From Streptomyces sp. L2 (GTDB lineage Bacteria > Actinomycetota > Actinomycetes > Streptomycetales > Streptomycetaceae): 64,000 nucleotides of DNA. Positions within the stretch are counted from its first letter, which is position 1; each line of letters starts with the position of its first letter. The position numbers and the translations under genes are program-made. The stretch is from positions 4,402,001-4,466,000 of the forward strand of contig NZ_QBDT01000001.1 of NCBI RefSeq assembly GCF_004124325.1, in the 5' to 3' direction. The notes beneath the pieces were generated by a model. The model searched no databases and was not told the DNA's origin. It worked only from the letters and a program-made list of their open reading frames with translations. Positions 25,119 through 33,525 of this stretch are shown in pieces.

Positions 25119-26018
25119 ATGGACGCTGACCGCCCCGCCGGCCCCGCTGACGCCCCTGACGCCGATGACTGGCAACTGACGGACGACCTGGACGACTTCC
25201 TGGGCCGCGCCGGGGACTTCCTGAGCTCCCGGCCCGCCCTGCACACCGTGCCCCTCACGGTGACGGACGCCCTGCGCCGCCGTGGTACGGGGATGTACGG
25301 CGACGAGCCTCCCCAGTACGGCATCCTCGGCGAACACACCGGCGGGGTGCGGGGCGTGTGGTTCCGGACACCGCCGTTCCCCGTCAACATCACCCCGCTC
25401 ACGGCCGCCGACGCGGAGGCGCTGGCGGCCCACCTGGCCGAGCGCGGCCTGCCGGTCCCCGACGTCATGGCCGAGCGGGACACGGCGGAGGCCTTCGCCA
25501 AGGAGTGGGAGCGCCTGACCGGGGCGACGGCCGAGCTGCGGGAGCGCGAACGCCTGTACCGCCTCACCGAGCTGACGCCCCCGCGCCCCGCACCGGAGGG
25601 CCGCCCTCGCGTCGCCGGCCCCGCCGACCGGGACCTGCTCATCCGCTGGCACACGGAGTTCAAGGAAGCCGCGGGCCTGCGAGCGGGACAGCCCGCCGAG
25701 CAGTGGGCCGACGCCCGCATCGCCTACGGCGGCATCACCCTGTGGGAGACCCCCGACGGCACGCCCGTCTCCATGGCCGGGGCCACGCCGGAGATCGCCG
25801 GCCAGGTCCGCCTGGCCCCCGTCTACACCCTGGCCCACCTCAGGGGACGCGGATACGCGGGCGCGGTGACAGCCGCGGTGAGCGCGGCGGCCGTGGCGTC
25901 CGGGGTCACCGAGGTGCTCCTCTTCACCGACCTGGCCAACCCGACCAGCAACGCCCTGTACCAGCGCCTCGGCTACCGGGAGGTGGCCGACTTCGCGGTG
26001 TACGGGTTCGGGGAGTGA
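25119..26018 (+). CDS. GNAT-family N-acetyltransferase
   Basis: 299 residues. The C-terminal GNAT domain (about 155-299) has the acetyl-CoA loop HLRGRGYAGAVTAAV and the usual NPTSNALYQRLGYREV ending. The N-terminal half (WFRTPPFPVNITPLT) is the second, degenerate GNAT-like half seen in many Streptomyces proteins. It starts 4 bases after the DUF35 stop, so it could be co-transcribed from operator 6, yet its role in the pathway is not evident. Confidence 0.83.
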   Translation: MDADRPAGPADAPDADDWQLTDDLDDFLGRAGDFLSSRPALHTVPLTVTDALRRRGTGMYGDEPPQYGILGEHTGGVRGVWFRTPPFPVNITPLTAADAEALAAHLAERGLPVPDVMAERDTAEAFAKEWERLTGATAELRERERLYRLTELTPPRPAPEGRPRVAGPADRDLLIRWHTEFKEAAGLRAGQPAEQWADARIAYGGITLWETPDGTPVSMAGATPEIAGQVRLAPVYTLAHLRGRGYAGAVTAAVSAAAVASGVTEVLLFTDLANPTSNALYQRLGYREVADFAVYGFGE

Positions 26019-26133
26019 GGGGGCGGGGGCGCTACGGCCCCTGCGGGCTCGCCGCGGCCGCCGGCGGGTTCGCCAGGCCGCCAGAGGGTTTCGCCACGGC
26101 CACCGGCAGGTCCGCTACGGCCGCCTGGGTCCG

Positions 26134-26802
26134 CTACGGCCACAGCAGCCGCCGGTGCCAGTCCTCCCCCCTCCGCACGTACTCCAGCCGTACGTGGCGT
26201 CGCTCGGCGTCCCCCTGGAAGAACTCCACCGTCTCCGGGCGCAGCCGGTAGAGCGTCCACGTCGGGGACGGTTCCTGCGGGTTCCGCCGGGCTTGCTGCC
26301 AGGCGGCCTCCGACGTGCGGCGCAGCTCCTCCAGGGAGGGCAGCACCTCGCTCTGCCTGCCGGTCAGGGCCGCCGCCAGCGCGCCCGTCGACCGGGCGTG
26401 CAGGTCCGCCTGGCTCTCCGGTGAGGGCGCGGCGGTGACCGGGCCCCGCAGCCGGACCTGCCGGGCCAGCGCCGGCCAGTAGAAGACCAGGGCGGCGCGG
26501 GGGTGGGCGGCCAGGGCGCGTCCCTTGCGGCTCGTGGAGTGGGTCGCGAAGGACCAGCCCGACTCGTCGGCGCCGTGCAGCATCACGATCCGCACGTCCG
26601 GGTCGCCGTCCTCGTCGGTCGTGGCCAGGGACATGGTGTGCGGCTCCGGCTGCCCCGCGGCCACCGCCTCCGCGAACCATCTCGTGAACAGGCCGAGCGG
26701 CGCGTTCGGTGCCGTGTCCGGGTCGAACGGGCGCAGCTCGGTCACCTCGGGCGACCAGACCCGCAGTGTCCTCAGCAGTTCGTGGAGATCGGTGTGTGCC
26801 AT
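26134..26802 (-). CDS. Pyridoxamine 5'-phosphate oxidase-like flavoprotein (PdxH-type)
   Basis: 222 residues matching the PdxH layout: RIVMLHGADESGWSFATHST, SRKGRALAAHPRAALVFYWP and RQVRLRGPV for FMN binding, a central linker, then a C-terminal WTLYRLRPETVEFFQGD and a RHVRLEY block. It would oxidise PNP/PMP to PLP. The substrate motif normally read as RPxxSQxGAW is altered (HARSTGALAAAL), so a pathway-adapted paralog is possible. No operator is upstream; it is convergent with the GNAT gene. Confidence 0.75.
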   Translation of the reverse strand: MAHTDLHELLRTLRVWSPEVTELRPFDPDTAPNAPLGLFTRWFAEAVAAGQPEPHTMSLATTDEDGDPDVRIVMLHGADESGWSFATHSTSRKGRALAAHPRAALVFYWPALARQVRLRGPVTAAPSPESQADLHARSTGALAAALTGRQSEVLPSLEELRRTSEAAWQQARRNPQEPSPTWTLYRLRPETVEFFQGDAERRHVRLEYVRRGEDWHRRLLWP

Positions 26803-26889
26803 GGGGGGAGTATCACCCGGCCCCCTGCCCCCGCCCCCGGTCCCGGTCGGGTGAGCGCGCAGCCGAGGATGCCGCGTCTCGTGGGGCCC

Positions 26890-28062
26890 TCAGTCCCGGC
26901 CCAGCACCACCGTCCCCGAGGAGCAGAACCAGCCCCCCGTACCGGAGGCCACGCCCAGGCGGGGCAACTCGCCGTCCCGCGCCCGCACTTGACGTTCACC
27001 GCCGTCGCCCCGCAGCTGCCTGACCGCCTCCACCAGCAAGAACAGGCCGCGCATGCCCGGGTGCTGGGCCGACAGTCCGCCCCCGTCCGTGTTCACCGGC
27101 AGCTCGCCGTCCCGCACCAGCAGCCGCCCCTTCTCGACGAAAGCCCCGCCCTCGCCCTTGGCGCAGAAGCCCAGGTCCTCCAGCGTCACCAGGGTCATGT
27201 AGGTGAAGGCGTCGTAGATCTCGGCGAAGTCCATCTCGGCCGGGCGCACCCCGGCCCGCTCGAAGGCGAGGCGGCCGCTGACCGCCGCCGGGGACACGGT
27301 GAAGTCGGGCCACTCCGACATGGCCGCGTGGGAGACGTGCTCGCCGGTGCCGAGGATCCAGACGGGGGCGGTGCGGCAGTCCCGTACGTACTCCTCGGCC
27401 GCCAGCAGGACCGCCGCCCCGCCGTCGGAGCGGAGGCAGCAGTGCAGCTTGGTGAACGGGTCGGCGATCATCGGCCCGGACAGGACGTCGTCGACCGTGA
27501 CGGGCTCGCGGAACATGGCCTCGGGGTTCAGCGCCGCGTTGGCCCTGGCCTGTACGGCGATCTGGGCCAACTGTGCGACGGTCGTACCGTGTTCGATCAT
27601 GTGGCGGCGGGCCGCCATCGCGTACTTGGCGATCAGGGTGTGGCCGTAGGGGACCTCGAACTGGAGGGGGCCGCGGGCGCCGAAGGACAGGTTGCCCGTC
27701 CTGCGGCCGGCCTTGATGTCCGCGCGCGCCGTCGAGCCGTAGACCAGCAGGACGGCGTTCGCGTGACCGGCGGCTATCGCGTCCGCCGCGTGCGCCGCCA
27801 TGACCTCCCAGGTGGAGCCGCCGACCGAGGTGGAGTCCACCCAGGTGGGGCGCAGACCCAGGTACTCGGCCACCTCCACCGGGGCGAGCGTGCCCAGGCC
27901 GGCGGAGGCGAGGCCGTCGACCAGCGAGCGGTCCAGACCGGCGTCCGCGAGGGCCCGGCGGGCCGCCTGGGCGTGCAGGGTGTACGGGGTCGCGTCGTCC
28001 ACCCGGCCGCAGTCGGAGAGGGCTGCACCCACCACCGCGACCTTTCGGCTCCCTCGGCTCAT
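26890..28062 (-). CDS. Thiolase-like protein (SCP2/Ltp type), paralog 1, probable acyl-CoA aldolase
   Basis: 390 residues of the thiolase superfamily (lipid-transfer-protein branch). The usual nucleophilic Cys motif is absent: the aligned stretch reads STSVGGSTWEV. The C-terminal EIYDAFTYMTLVTLEDLGFCA and VNTDGGGLSAQHPG motifs are kept. Loss of the Cys with an associated DUF35 protein is the mark of Ltp2-type retro-aldolases that release a short acyl-CoA from a hydroxylated branched side chain; that activity is inferred here. The ATG directly abuts operator 7 and lacks a ribosome site, so the mRNA is probably leaderless. Confidence 0.83.
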   Translation of the reverse strand: MSRGSRKVAVVGAALSDCGRVDDATPYTLHAQAARRALADAGLDRSLVDGLASAGLGTLAPVEVAEYLGLRPTWVDSTSVGGSTWEVMAAHAADAIAAGHANAVLLVYGSTARADIKAGRRTGNLSFGARGPLQFEVPYGHTLIAKYAMAARRHMIEHGTTVAQLAQIAVQARANAALNPEAMFREPVTVDDVLSGPMIADPFTKLHCCLRSDGGAAVLLAAEEYVRDCRTAPVWILGTGEHVSHAAMSEWPDFTVSPAAVSGRLAFERAGVRPAEMDFAEIYDAFTYMTLVTLEDLGFCAKGEGGAFVEKGRLLVRDGELPVNTDGGGLSAQHPGMRGLFLLVEAVRQLRGDGGERQVRARDGELPRLGVASGTGGWFCSSGTVVLGRD

Positions 28063-28067
28063 GGATC

Positions 28068-28080
28068 TGACGGTACATCA
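28068..28080. promoter_or_regulatory. Operator 7 of the TGAC-N5-GTCA family
   Basis: Core TGACGGTACATCA inside an almost perfect 21-base palindrome (28064-28084) with GATCTGA and TCAGATC arms. Starts one base before the thiolase-like ATG. Confidence 0.78.
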
Positions 28081-28130
28081 GATCTGGCGCGCCGCGTACC
28101 TCTGGGCATCCCTGCTCCCCGCCCCTAATA

Positions 28131-28143
28131 TGACGGACCGTCA
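28131..28143. promoter_or_regulatory. Operator 8 of the TGAC-N5-GTCA family
   Basis: Core TGACGGACCGTCA, extended ATATGACGGACCGTCAGATC. Sits 23 bases before the ATG of the ACAD at 28167, ahead of its ribosome site GAGAGG. Confidence 0.8.
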
Positions 28144-28166
28144 GATCAGGAGAGGACGGTACAGCC

Positions 28167-29383
<1,217 letters not shown>

Positions 29384-29387
<4 letters not shown>

Positions 29388-29863
29388 CGGGCGCCGTCGG
29401 TGTGCGGTTCGTGCAGAAGGTGTCGTCCACCCGGGGGTTCGCGAAGGTCGCCCCGCATGTGGTGCCCGCCCTGGACCGGGCCGTCCACCGGCTCACCCGG
29501 GGCCGGGTCCTGCTCAGCGCGCACATGCTGCCCGGGGTGATCCTCACCTCCACCGGCGCCCGCAGCGGGCAGCCCCGCCGGACCCCGCTGGCCTGCATGC
29601 CGGAGGACGGGGGCCGCGGCTGGCTGCTGGTCGGCTCCAACTTCGGCCGGACCGGCCACCCCGCCTGGACCCACAACCTGCTGGCCCACCCGGACGCCTC
29701 GATCAGCTGGAAGGGCGCCGACATCCCGGTCACGGCCCGGCCGCTGACGGGGGAGGAACGGGCGGCGGCCTGGCGGGCCCTGCTCGCGTTCTGGCCGCCG
29801 TACGCCATCTACCAGGCCCGGGTGGAGCGCGAGATCCGGGTGTTCCGGCTCACCCGGCGGTAG
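29384..29863 (+). CDS. Ddn-like deazaflavin (F420)-dependent nitroreductase family protein
   Basis: 159 residues of the Ddn/Rv3547 family of F420H2-binding split-barrel proteins. Diagnostic segments: ILTSTGARSGQPRRTPLACM, LVGSNFGRTGHPAWTHNLLAHP and the ending YQARVEREIRVFRLTRR. The N-terminal helix is amphipathic. ATGA overlap with the ACAD, so co-expressed from operator 8. In mycobacteria these enzymes reduce quinones and nitro compounds with F420H2; an enone or quinone reductase role in this pathway is an inference. Confidence 0.85.
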
Positions 29864-29888
29864 TGCCCTGACCTCCCGGTCGGTCTAG

Positions 29889-30110
29889 GTCCTGTCGTCA
29901 AATTCCCGCCGTCCGCCCGGAGGGCGGGCCCCGCGCCCGCCGCGATGGGGCACCTCCCGCGCGAGCGAAGCCGAGCGTGGGGGGAGGCTGATGTCGCCGT
30001 AGGCGCGTGCTCTGGGGGCCCCGGCCGGAGGCGGGGGGAGCGTGCATGGCGTCGCGGGGCTGGGGGCACTTCCCGGCCGAAGGCTGGGGGAGGGAATGTG
30101 ACGACAGGGC
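29889..30110. mobile_element. MITE-like element with inverted ends and CTAG target duplication
   Basis: A 222-base non-coding element. The left end GTCCTGTCGTCAAATTCCC and the inverted right end GCCCTGTCGTCACATTCCC match at about 19 of 22 terminal bases. CTAG is present on both sides (29885-29888 and 30111-30114), as expected for IS5-type target duplication. The interior is GC-rich with no transposase, so it would move only in trans. The right-hand CTAG supplies the TAG stop codon of the lysE-type gene. Confidence 0.8.
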
Positions 30111-30737
30111 CTAGAGGCGTTCCACCAGCAGCATCGCCCCGATGCCCAGCATGGCCGCCCCCGAGGTGCGGGTGACCGCGCGGGCCGCCGCGGGGCGGGC
30201 GGCGAGCAGGGCGCGCGCGAGGAGCCCGACGGTCAGGTAGACGGCGGCGCAGCAGGCCATGTGGAGCAGGCCGAGGGCCGCCGTCTGAGCGGGCACGGGC
30301 AGGTGGTGGCCGCGCAGGGTCAGGAACTGGGGGAGCACGGAGAAGTAGAGCAGCAGGCCCTTGGGGTTGAGGCCGCTGATCGTCGCGCCCCGCAGGAAGG
30401 GCCGGTCCTCGACCGGCTCGGCACCCCCGGGATCCCGGTCGGCCGCGGCGGCCGGGACCGCCGGGCGGCGCAGCACGCTCCAGCCCAGCCACAGCAGGTA
30501 TCCGGCGCCCGCCACGGTCAGCGCGGTCAGCAGCCGGGGCGAGCCCGCCACCAGGACGGCGAGGCCCGCGGTCGCCAGGACCGTGTGGAGGGCGTAACCC
30601 GAGACCAGACCCGCCACCGCGCGCGGCACCGGGCTGCCGCGCAGGGCGGTCGCGATGACGTACGCCCAGTCGGCGCCCGGCACGCACACCAGCAGCAGGT
30701 CGAGCGCGAGGAAGGAGAGGAGGTGTGCCGAGTCCAT
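30111..30737 (-). CDS. LysE/RhtB-family amino acid exporter
   Basis: 208 residues, about six membrane helices. The LysE family mark is VPGADWAYVIATALRGSP near residue 20, and ISGLNPKGLLLYFSVLPQF lies near 120. It is divergent from the Lrp/AsnC-type regulator 82 bases away, a classic regulator-exporter pair, so probably an amino acid efflux system responding to that regulator. Its stop codon is formed by the CTAG duplication of a MITE, so the last residues (VERL) may differ from relatives lacking the insertion. Confidence 0.85.
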   Translation of the reverse strand: MDSAHLLSFLALDLLLVCVPGADWAYVIATALRGSPVPRAVAGLVSGYALHTVLATAGLAVLVAGSPRLLTALTVAGAGYLLWLGWSVLRRPAVPAAAADRDPGGAEPVEDRPFLRGATISGLNPKGLLLYFSVLPQFLTLRGHHLPVPAQTAALGLLHMACCAAVYLTVGLLARALLAARPAAARAVTRTSGAAMLGIGAMLLVERL

Positions 30738-30819
30738 ACCGGCGACATTAGGCGTGAATGGCCCGAAAGTGTTGCCTAAGTTTGCTTCTGGGCGGCCTAT
30801 GTGGGGGAAGATCTACCCC

Positions 30820-31284
30820 ATGGACGACGTGGACCGGAAAATCCTTGCCGAGCTGCAGCAGGACGGGCGACTGACCGTGACCGAGCTGGCCGCGCGCGTG
30901 CGCCTGAGCGTCTCGCCCTGCCACCGCCGGCTGCGCGAGCTGGAGCGGTCCGGGGCGATCGAGGGCTACCGCGCGGTGGTGGACCCGACGGCGCTCGGCC
31001 TGAACTTCGAGGCGCTGGTCTTCGTCTCCATGCGCCAGGAGGACCGGGACACGGTCGCCGACTTCGAGCGGGCGGTCGGCGAGCTGGAGCACGTGCTGGA
31101 CGCCCAGCGGCTCTTCGGTGAGCCCGACTACCTGCTGCGCGTCGCCACCGCCGACCTCACCGCCTTCCAGCGGCTGTACGACGACCGGCTGGCGACCCTG
31201 CCGGGCGTGCAGCGGCTCACCTCGACCCTGGTGATGAAACACGTCGTACGGGACCGGCCGCTGCCGGCGGGACGGCAGCCCTGA
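30820..31284 (+). CDS. Lrp/AsnC-family transcriptional regulator
   Basis: 154 residues: an N-terminal helix-turn-helix (MDDVDRKILAELQQDGRLTV, then LSVSPCHRRLRELERSGAI) and a C-terminal RAM ligand domain (about 65-145). It starts with the typical MDxxDRKIL pattern, supporting the ATG at 30820 against longer versions. Divergent from the LysE-type exporter, which it most likely activates in response to an amino acid. Confidence 0.9.
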   Translation: MDDVDRKILAELQQDGRLTVTELAARVRLSVSPCHRRLRELERSGAIEGYRAVVDPTALGLNFEALVFVSMRQEDRDTVADFERAVGELEHVLDAQRLFGEPDYLLRVATADLTAFQRLYDDRLATLPGVQRLTSTLVMKHVVRDRPLPAGRQP

Positions 31285-31406
31285 GCGCGGGCGAACCGGA
31301 GACGCGGCAGGCGGCGGTCCACTCGCGTGAACCACCGCCTGCCAGACAGGACTTGACTCCGGAGAACCGGAACGGGGAGGGAGGGAGGGGAAGAGGGGCC
31401 GGAGGC

Positions 31407-32054
31407 CTACCTCGTCGGCTTCTTGCCCGTCACGCCCAGGTGGACCAGCAGCGCCAGGTTGGGCTTGAGTTCGGCCTGCTTCACACCCCAGGAGGAGAAG
31501 CCCTTCTGGTGCGAGGCGACCGCCGCGAGCATCGCGACCAGCGAGCCGGCCACCGCCGCCGGGTTCACGTCCTTGTCGACCCTGCCCTTGGACTGCAGGT
31601 CCGCGATGGAGTCGGCGAGGGAGTTGTTCACCGAGTTCAGGATCTTCATCCGGATCTTGTAGAACCGTTTGTCCCCCTCGGCGGCACCGAGGTCGACCAC
31701 GCGCAGGATCGCGTCGTTCTTGCGCCAGAACTCCAGGAACCCGTCCACGAGTTCCTGCGCGGTCTGCCAGCCCGCCTTGCCGGTCCACGTCCGGCCCGCC
31801 AGCAGCTCGGTCAACCCGGCGCCCTCGGCGGCCATTTGCTCGGCGATCTCCAGGACGGCGCCCTCGACGTCCGGGAAGTACTGGTAGAAGGTCGCGGGCG
31901 AAGTACCCGCCTTCCGGGCGACATCGATGACCTTGACGTCCCGGTAGGGGGAGGAGCTGAGCATCTCGCTGAGGCAGTCGAGCAGCTTCTGCCGGGTCGC
32001 CTGCCCACGCCGGCCGGCCACGCGGCCGTCGACGGTACGCACTTGTCCTGTCAT
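31407..32054 (-). CDS. TetR-family transcriptional regulator (candidate regulon repressor)
   Basis: 215 residues. The N-terminal helix-turn-helix covers about 18-65 (ATRQKLLDCLSEML, then VIDVARKAGTSPATFYQYFP). The C-terminal ligand domain is helical and ends in Lys/Arg-rich residues. A partial operator (TGACGACATGACA, right half one base off) overlaps its own start codon, consistent with weak autoregulation. TetR proteins bind palindromes of this size, and this is the only TetR gene in the window, so it is the best local candidate for the TGAC-N5-GTCA sites. However, S. coelicolor, as I recall, also has a TetR gene next to kbpA-afsK, so its target could instead be that locus. Confidence 0.85.
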   Translation of the reverse strand: MTGQVRTVDGRVAGRRGQATRQKLLDCLSEMLSSSPYRDVKVIDVARKAGTSPATFYQYFPDVEGAVLEIAEQMAAEGAGLTELLAGRTWTGKAGWQTAQELVDGFLEFWRKNDAILRVVDLGAAEGDKRFYKIRMKILNSVNNSLADSIADLQSKGRVDKDVNPAAVAGSLVAMLAAVASHQKGFSSWGVKQAELKPNLALLVHLGVTGKKPTR

Positions 32055-32061
32055 GTCGTCA
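32049..32061. promoter_or_regulatory. Weak operator-like site over the TetR start codon
   Basis: Reads TGACGACATGACA on the minus strand. It has a perfect left half, one mismatch in the right half and no GG-NN-CG centre. It spans the ATG of the TetR gene. Reported only as a possible autoregulatory site. Confidence 0.3.
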
Positions 32062-32176
32062 GCTTACCGAGGGGTGATCGGAGCGCTATTCGGCCGACTG
32101 CAAATGGGGTGCACGGGGGTATTGGGGGTGGTATGCCTGGTCTGCGGGGTGCGCGCGGCCCGGTTACTTTGACGAC

Positions 32177-33313
32177 ATGGCCGAAAACAGGGCATCGGGG
32201 AACGAAGAGGGGCAAGCGGCGACCGAGCCGGGCACCGGCACGCCGGCCGAGCCGGGCACGGAGACGCCCGCCGAGCCGTGTACGGAGGCGTCCGCCGGGT
32301 CGTCCACGGAGGCGCCCGCCGAGCCGTGTACGGAGGCGTCCGCCGGGTCGTCCACGGAGGCGTCCGCCGAGCCGTGTACGGAGGCGTCCGCCGGGTCGTC
32401 CACGGACGCGTCCGCCGAGCCGTGTACGGAGGCGTCCGCCGGGTCGTCCACGGACGCGTCCGCCGAGCCGTGTACGGAGGCGTCCGCCGGGTCGTCCACG
32501 GAGGCGCCCGCCGAGCCGTGTACGGAGGCGTCCGCCGGGTCGTCCACGGAGGCGCCCGCCGGGCCGCGTACGGAGGCGTCCGCCGGGCCGTCCGCCGCGA
32601 CTCCCGCCGAGGCGTACCCCGAGGGTGTCCCCTGTTGGGTGGACGCCCAGCTCGCCGACGTGGAGGCGGGCCGGCGGTTCTACGGCGACCTCTTCGGCTG
32701 GTCCTTCGAGGAGGCGTACGGCACGTCCGTGTGGGCCCTGCTGGACGGTGAGCCCGTCGCCGCGCTCGCCCCCAAGACGGACGGCCGTATGCCCACCGTC
32801 TGGACCGTGTCCTTCGCGACGCCGGACGCGGCCGCCCTGAGCCGGCGGATCACCGCGGCCGGCGGACAGCTCGTGATCCCGCCGACACCGGTGGGCGAGC
32901 TGGGCACCGCCGTCCTCGCCACCGATCCCGAGGGCGCCGTGTTCGGCCTGTGGCAGGCGGGCGGCCACCCCGGATTCGGCCGCCGCCGCGAGGTGGGCAC
33001 CTTCGTCTGGGCCGAGCTGTACACCCGGGACACCGCCGCGGCCAACGCCTTCTACGGCGACCTCTTCCACGACGCCCTCTTCGGCGAGGGCGCCCGGCCC
33101 GACTTCGGCCGCGCCGACGTCACGGACGTCTACCCGCCCGAGATGCCCCCGCACTTCCTCGCCCACTTCCGGGTCGCCGACCTCGACGAGGCCCTCGGTG
33201 CCGTCCAGCGGCTCGGCGGCCGGGTGCAGTCTCCGCCCTTCGAGACGTCGTACGGACTGGTGGCCGTCGTCACCGACAATCAGGGAGCATCGTTCGCACT
33301 CCTGCGACGGTGA
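32177..33313 (+). CDS. Two-domain VOC protein with a repeat-built N-terminus (probable KbpA-like, AfsK-binding)
   Basis: 378 residues. Residues 17-144 are 16 units of an eight-residue repeat (EPCTEASA alternating with GSSTEAPA), encoded by a 24-bp DNA array. The rest is two vicinal-oxygen-chelate domains: about 150-260 (VPCWVDAQLADVEAGRRFYG) and 262-378 (FVWAELYTRDTAAANAFYGD). Position directly upstream of afsK, and the roughly 250-residue VOC part, match my recollection of S. coelicolor KbpA (252 residues), an AfsK-binding inhibitor. The Thr/Ser-rich extension is not expected from that length and would be unstructured. No metal-dependent enzyme activity is claimed. Confidence 0.72.
   Translation: MAENRASGNEEGQAATEPGTGTPAEPGTETPAEPCTEASAGSSTEAPAEPCTEASAGSSTEASAEPCTEASAGSSTDASAEPCTEASAGSSTDASAEPCTEASAGSSTEAPAEPCTEASAGSSTEAPAGPRTEASAGPSAATPAEAYPEGVPCWVDAQLADVEAGRRFYGDLFGWSFEEAYGTSVWALLDGEPVAALAPKTDGRMPTVWTVSFATPDAAALSRRITAAGGQLVIPPTPVGELGTAVLATDPEGAVFGLWQAGGHPGFGRRREVGTFVWAELYTRDTAAANAFYGDLFHDALFGEGARPDFGRADVTDVYPPEMPPHFLAHFRVADLDEALGAVQRLGGRVQSPPFETSYGLVAVVTDNQGASFALLRR
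32225..32608 (+). repeat. 24-bp coding minisatellite in the VOC gene
   Basis: Sixteen 24-base units, mostly as 48-base pairs (GAGCCGTGTACGGAGGCGTC and GGGTCGTCCACGGAGGCGCC, each ending CCGCC or CGCC). The frame is conserved throughout. Confidence 0.92.
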
Positions 33314-33525
33314 GCGCGCGGGCGGCGGTGACGCACACCACCGCACCGGCGGTGCTATGACCGTATCCGTCCGGAGACACCCCGATTAATCACCGGGTTC
33401 GCAACCGGCGCCCCGGCCAGGAAGAATCGGGGTGCGTGCCGCCGGGGCGGTGCGGTGGTGAGACGCTGCACTCCGCTCGCGTACATATGTGGGTGGCGCG
33501 GCTCGTACGGGGAGGTGGCAGGCAA

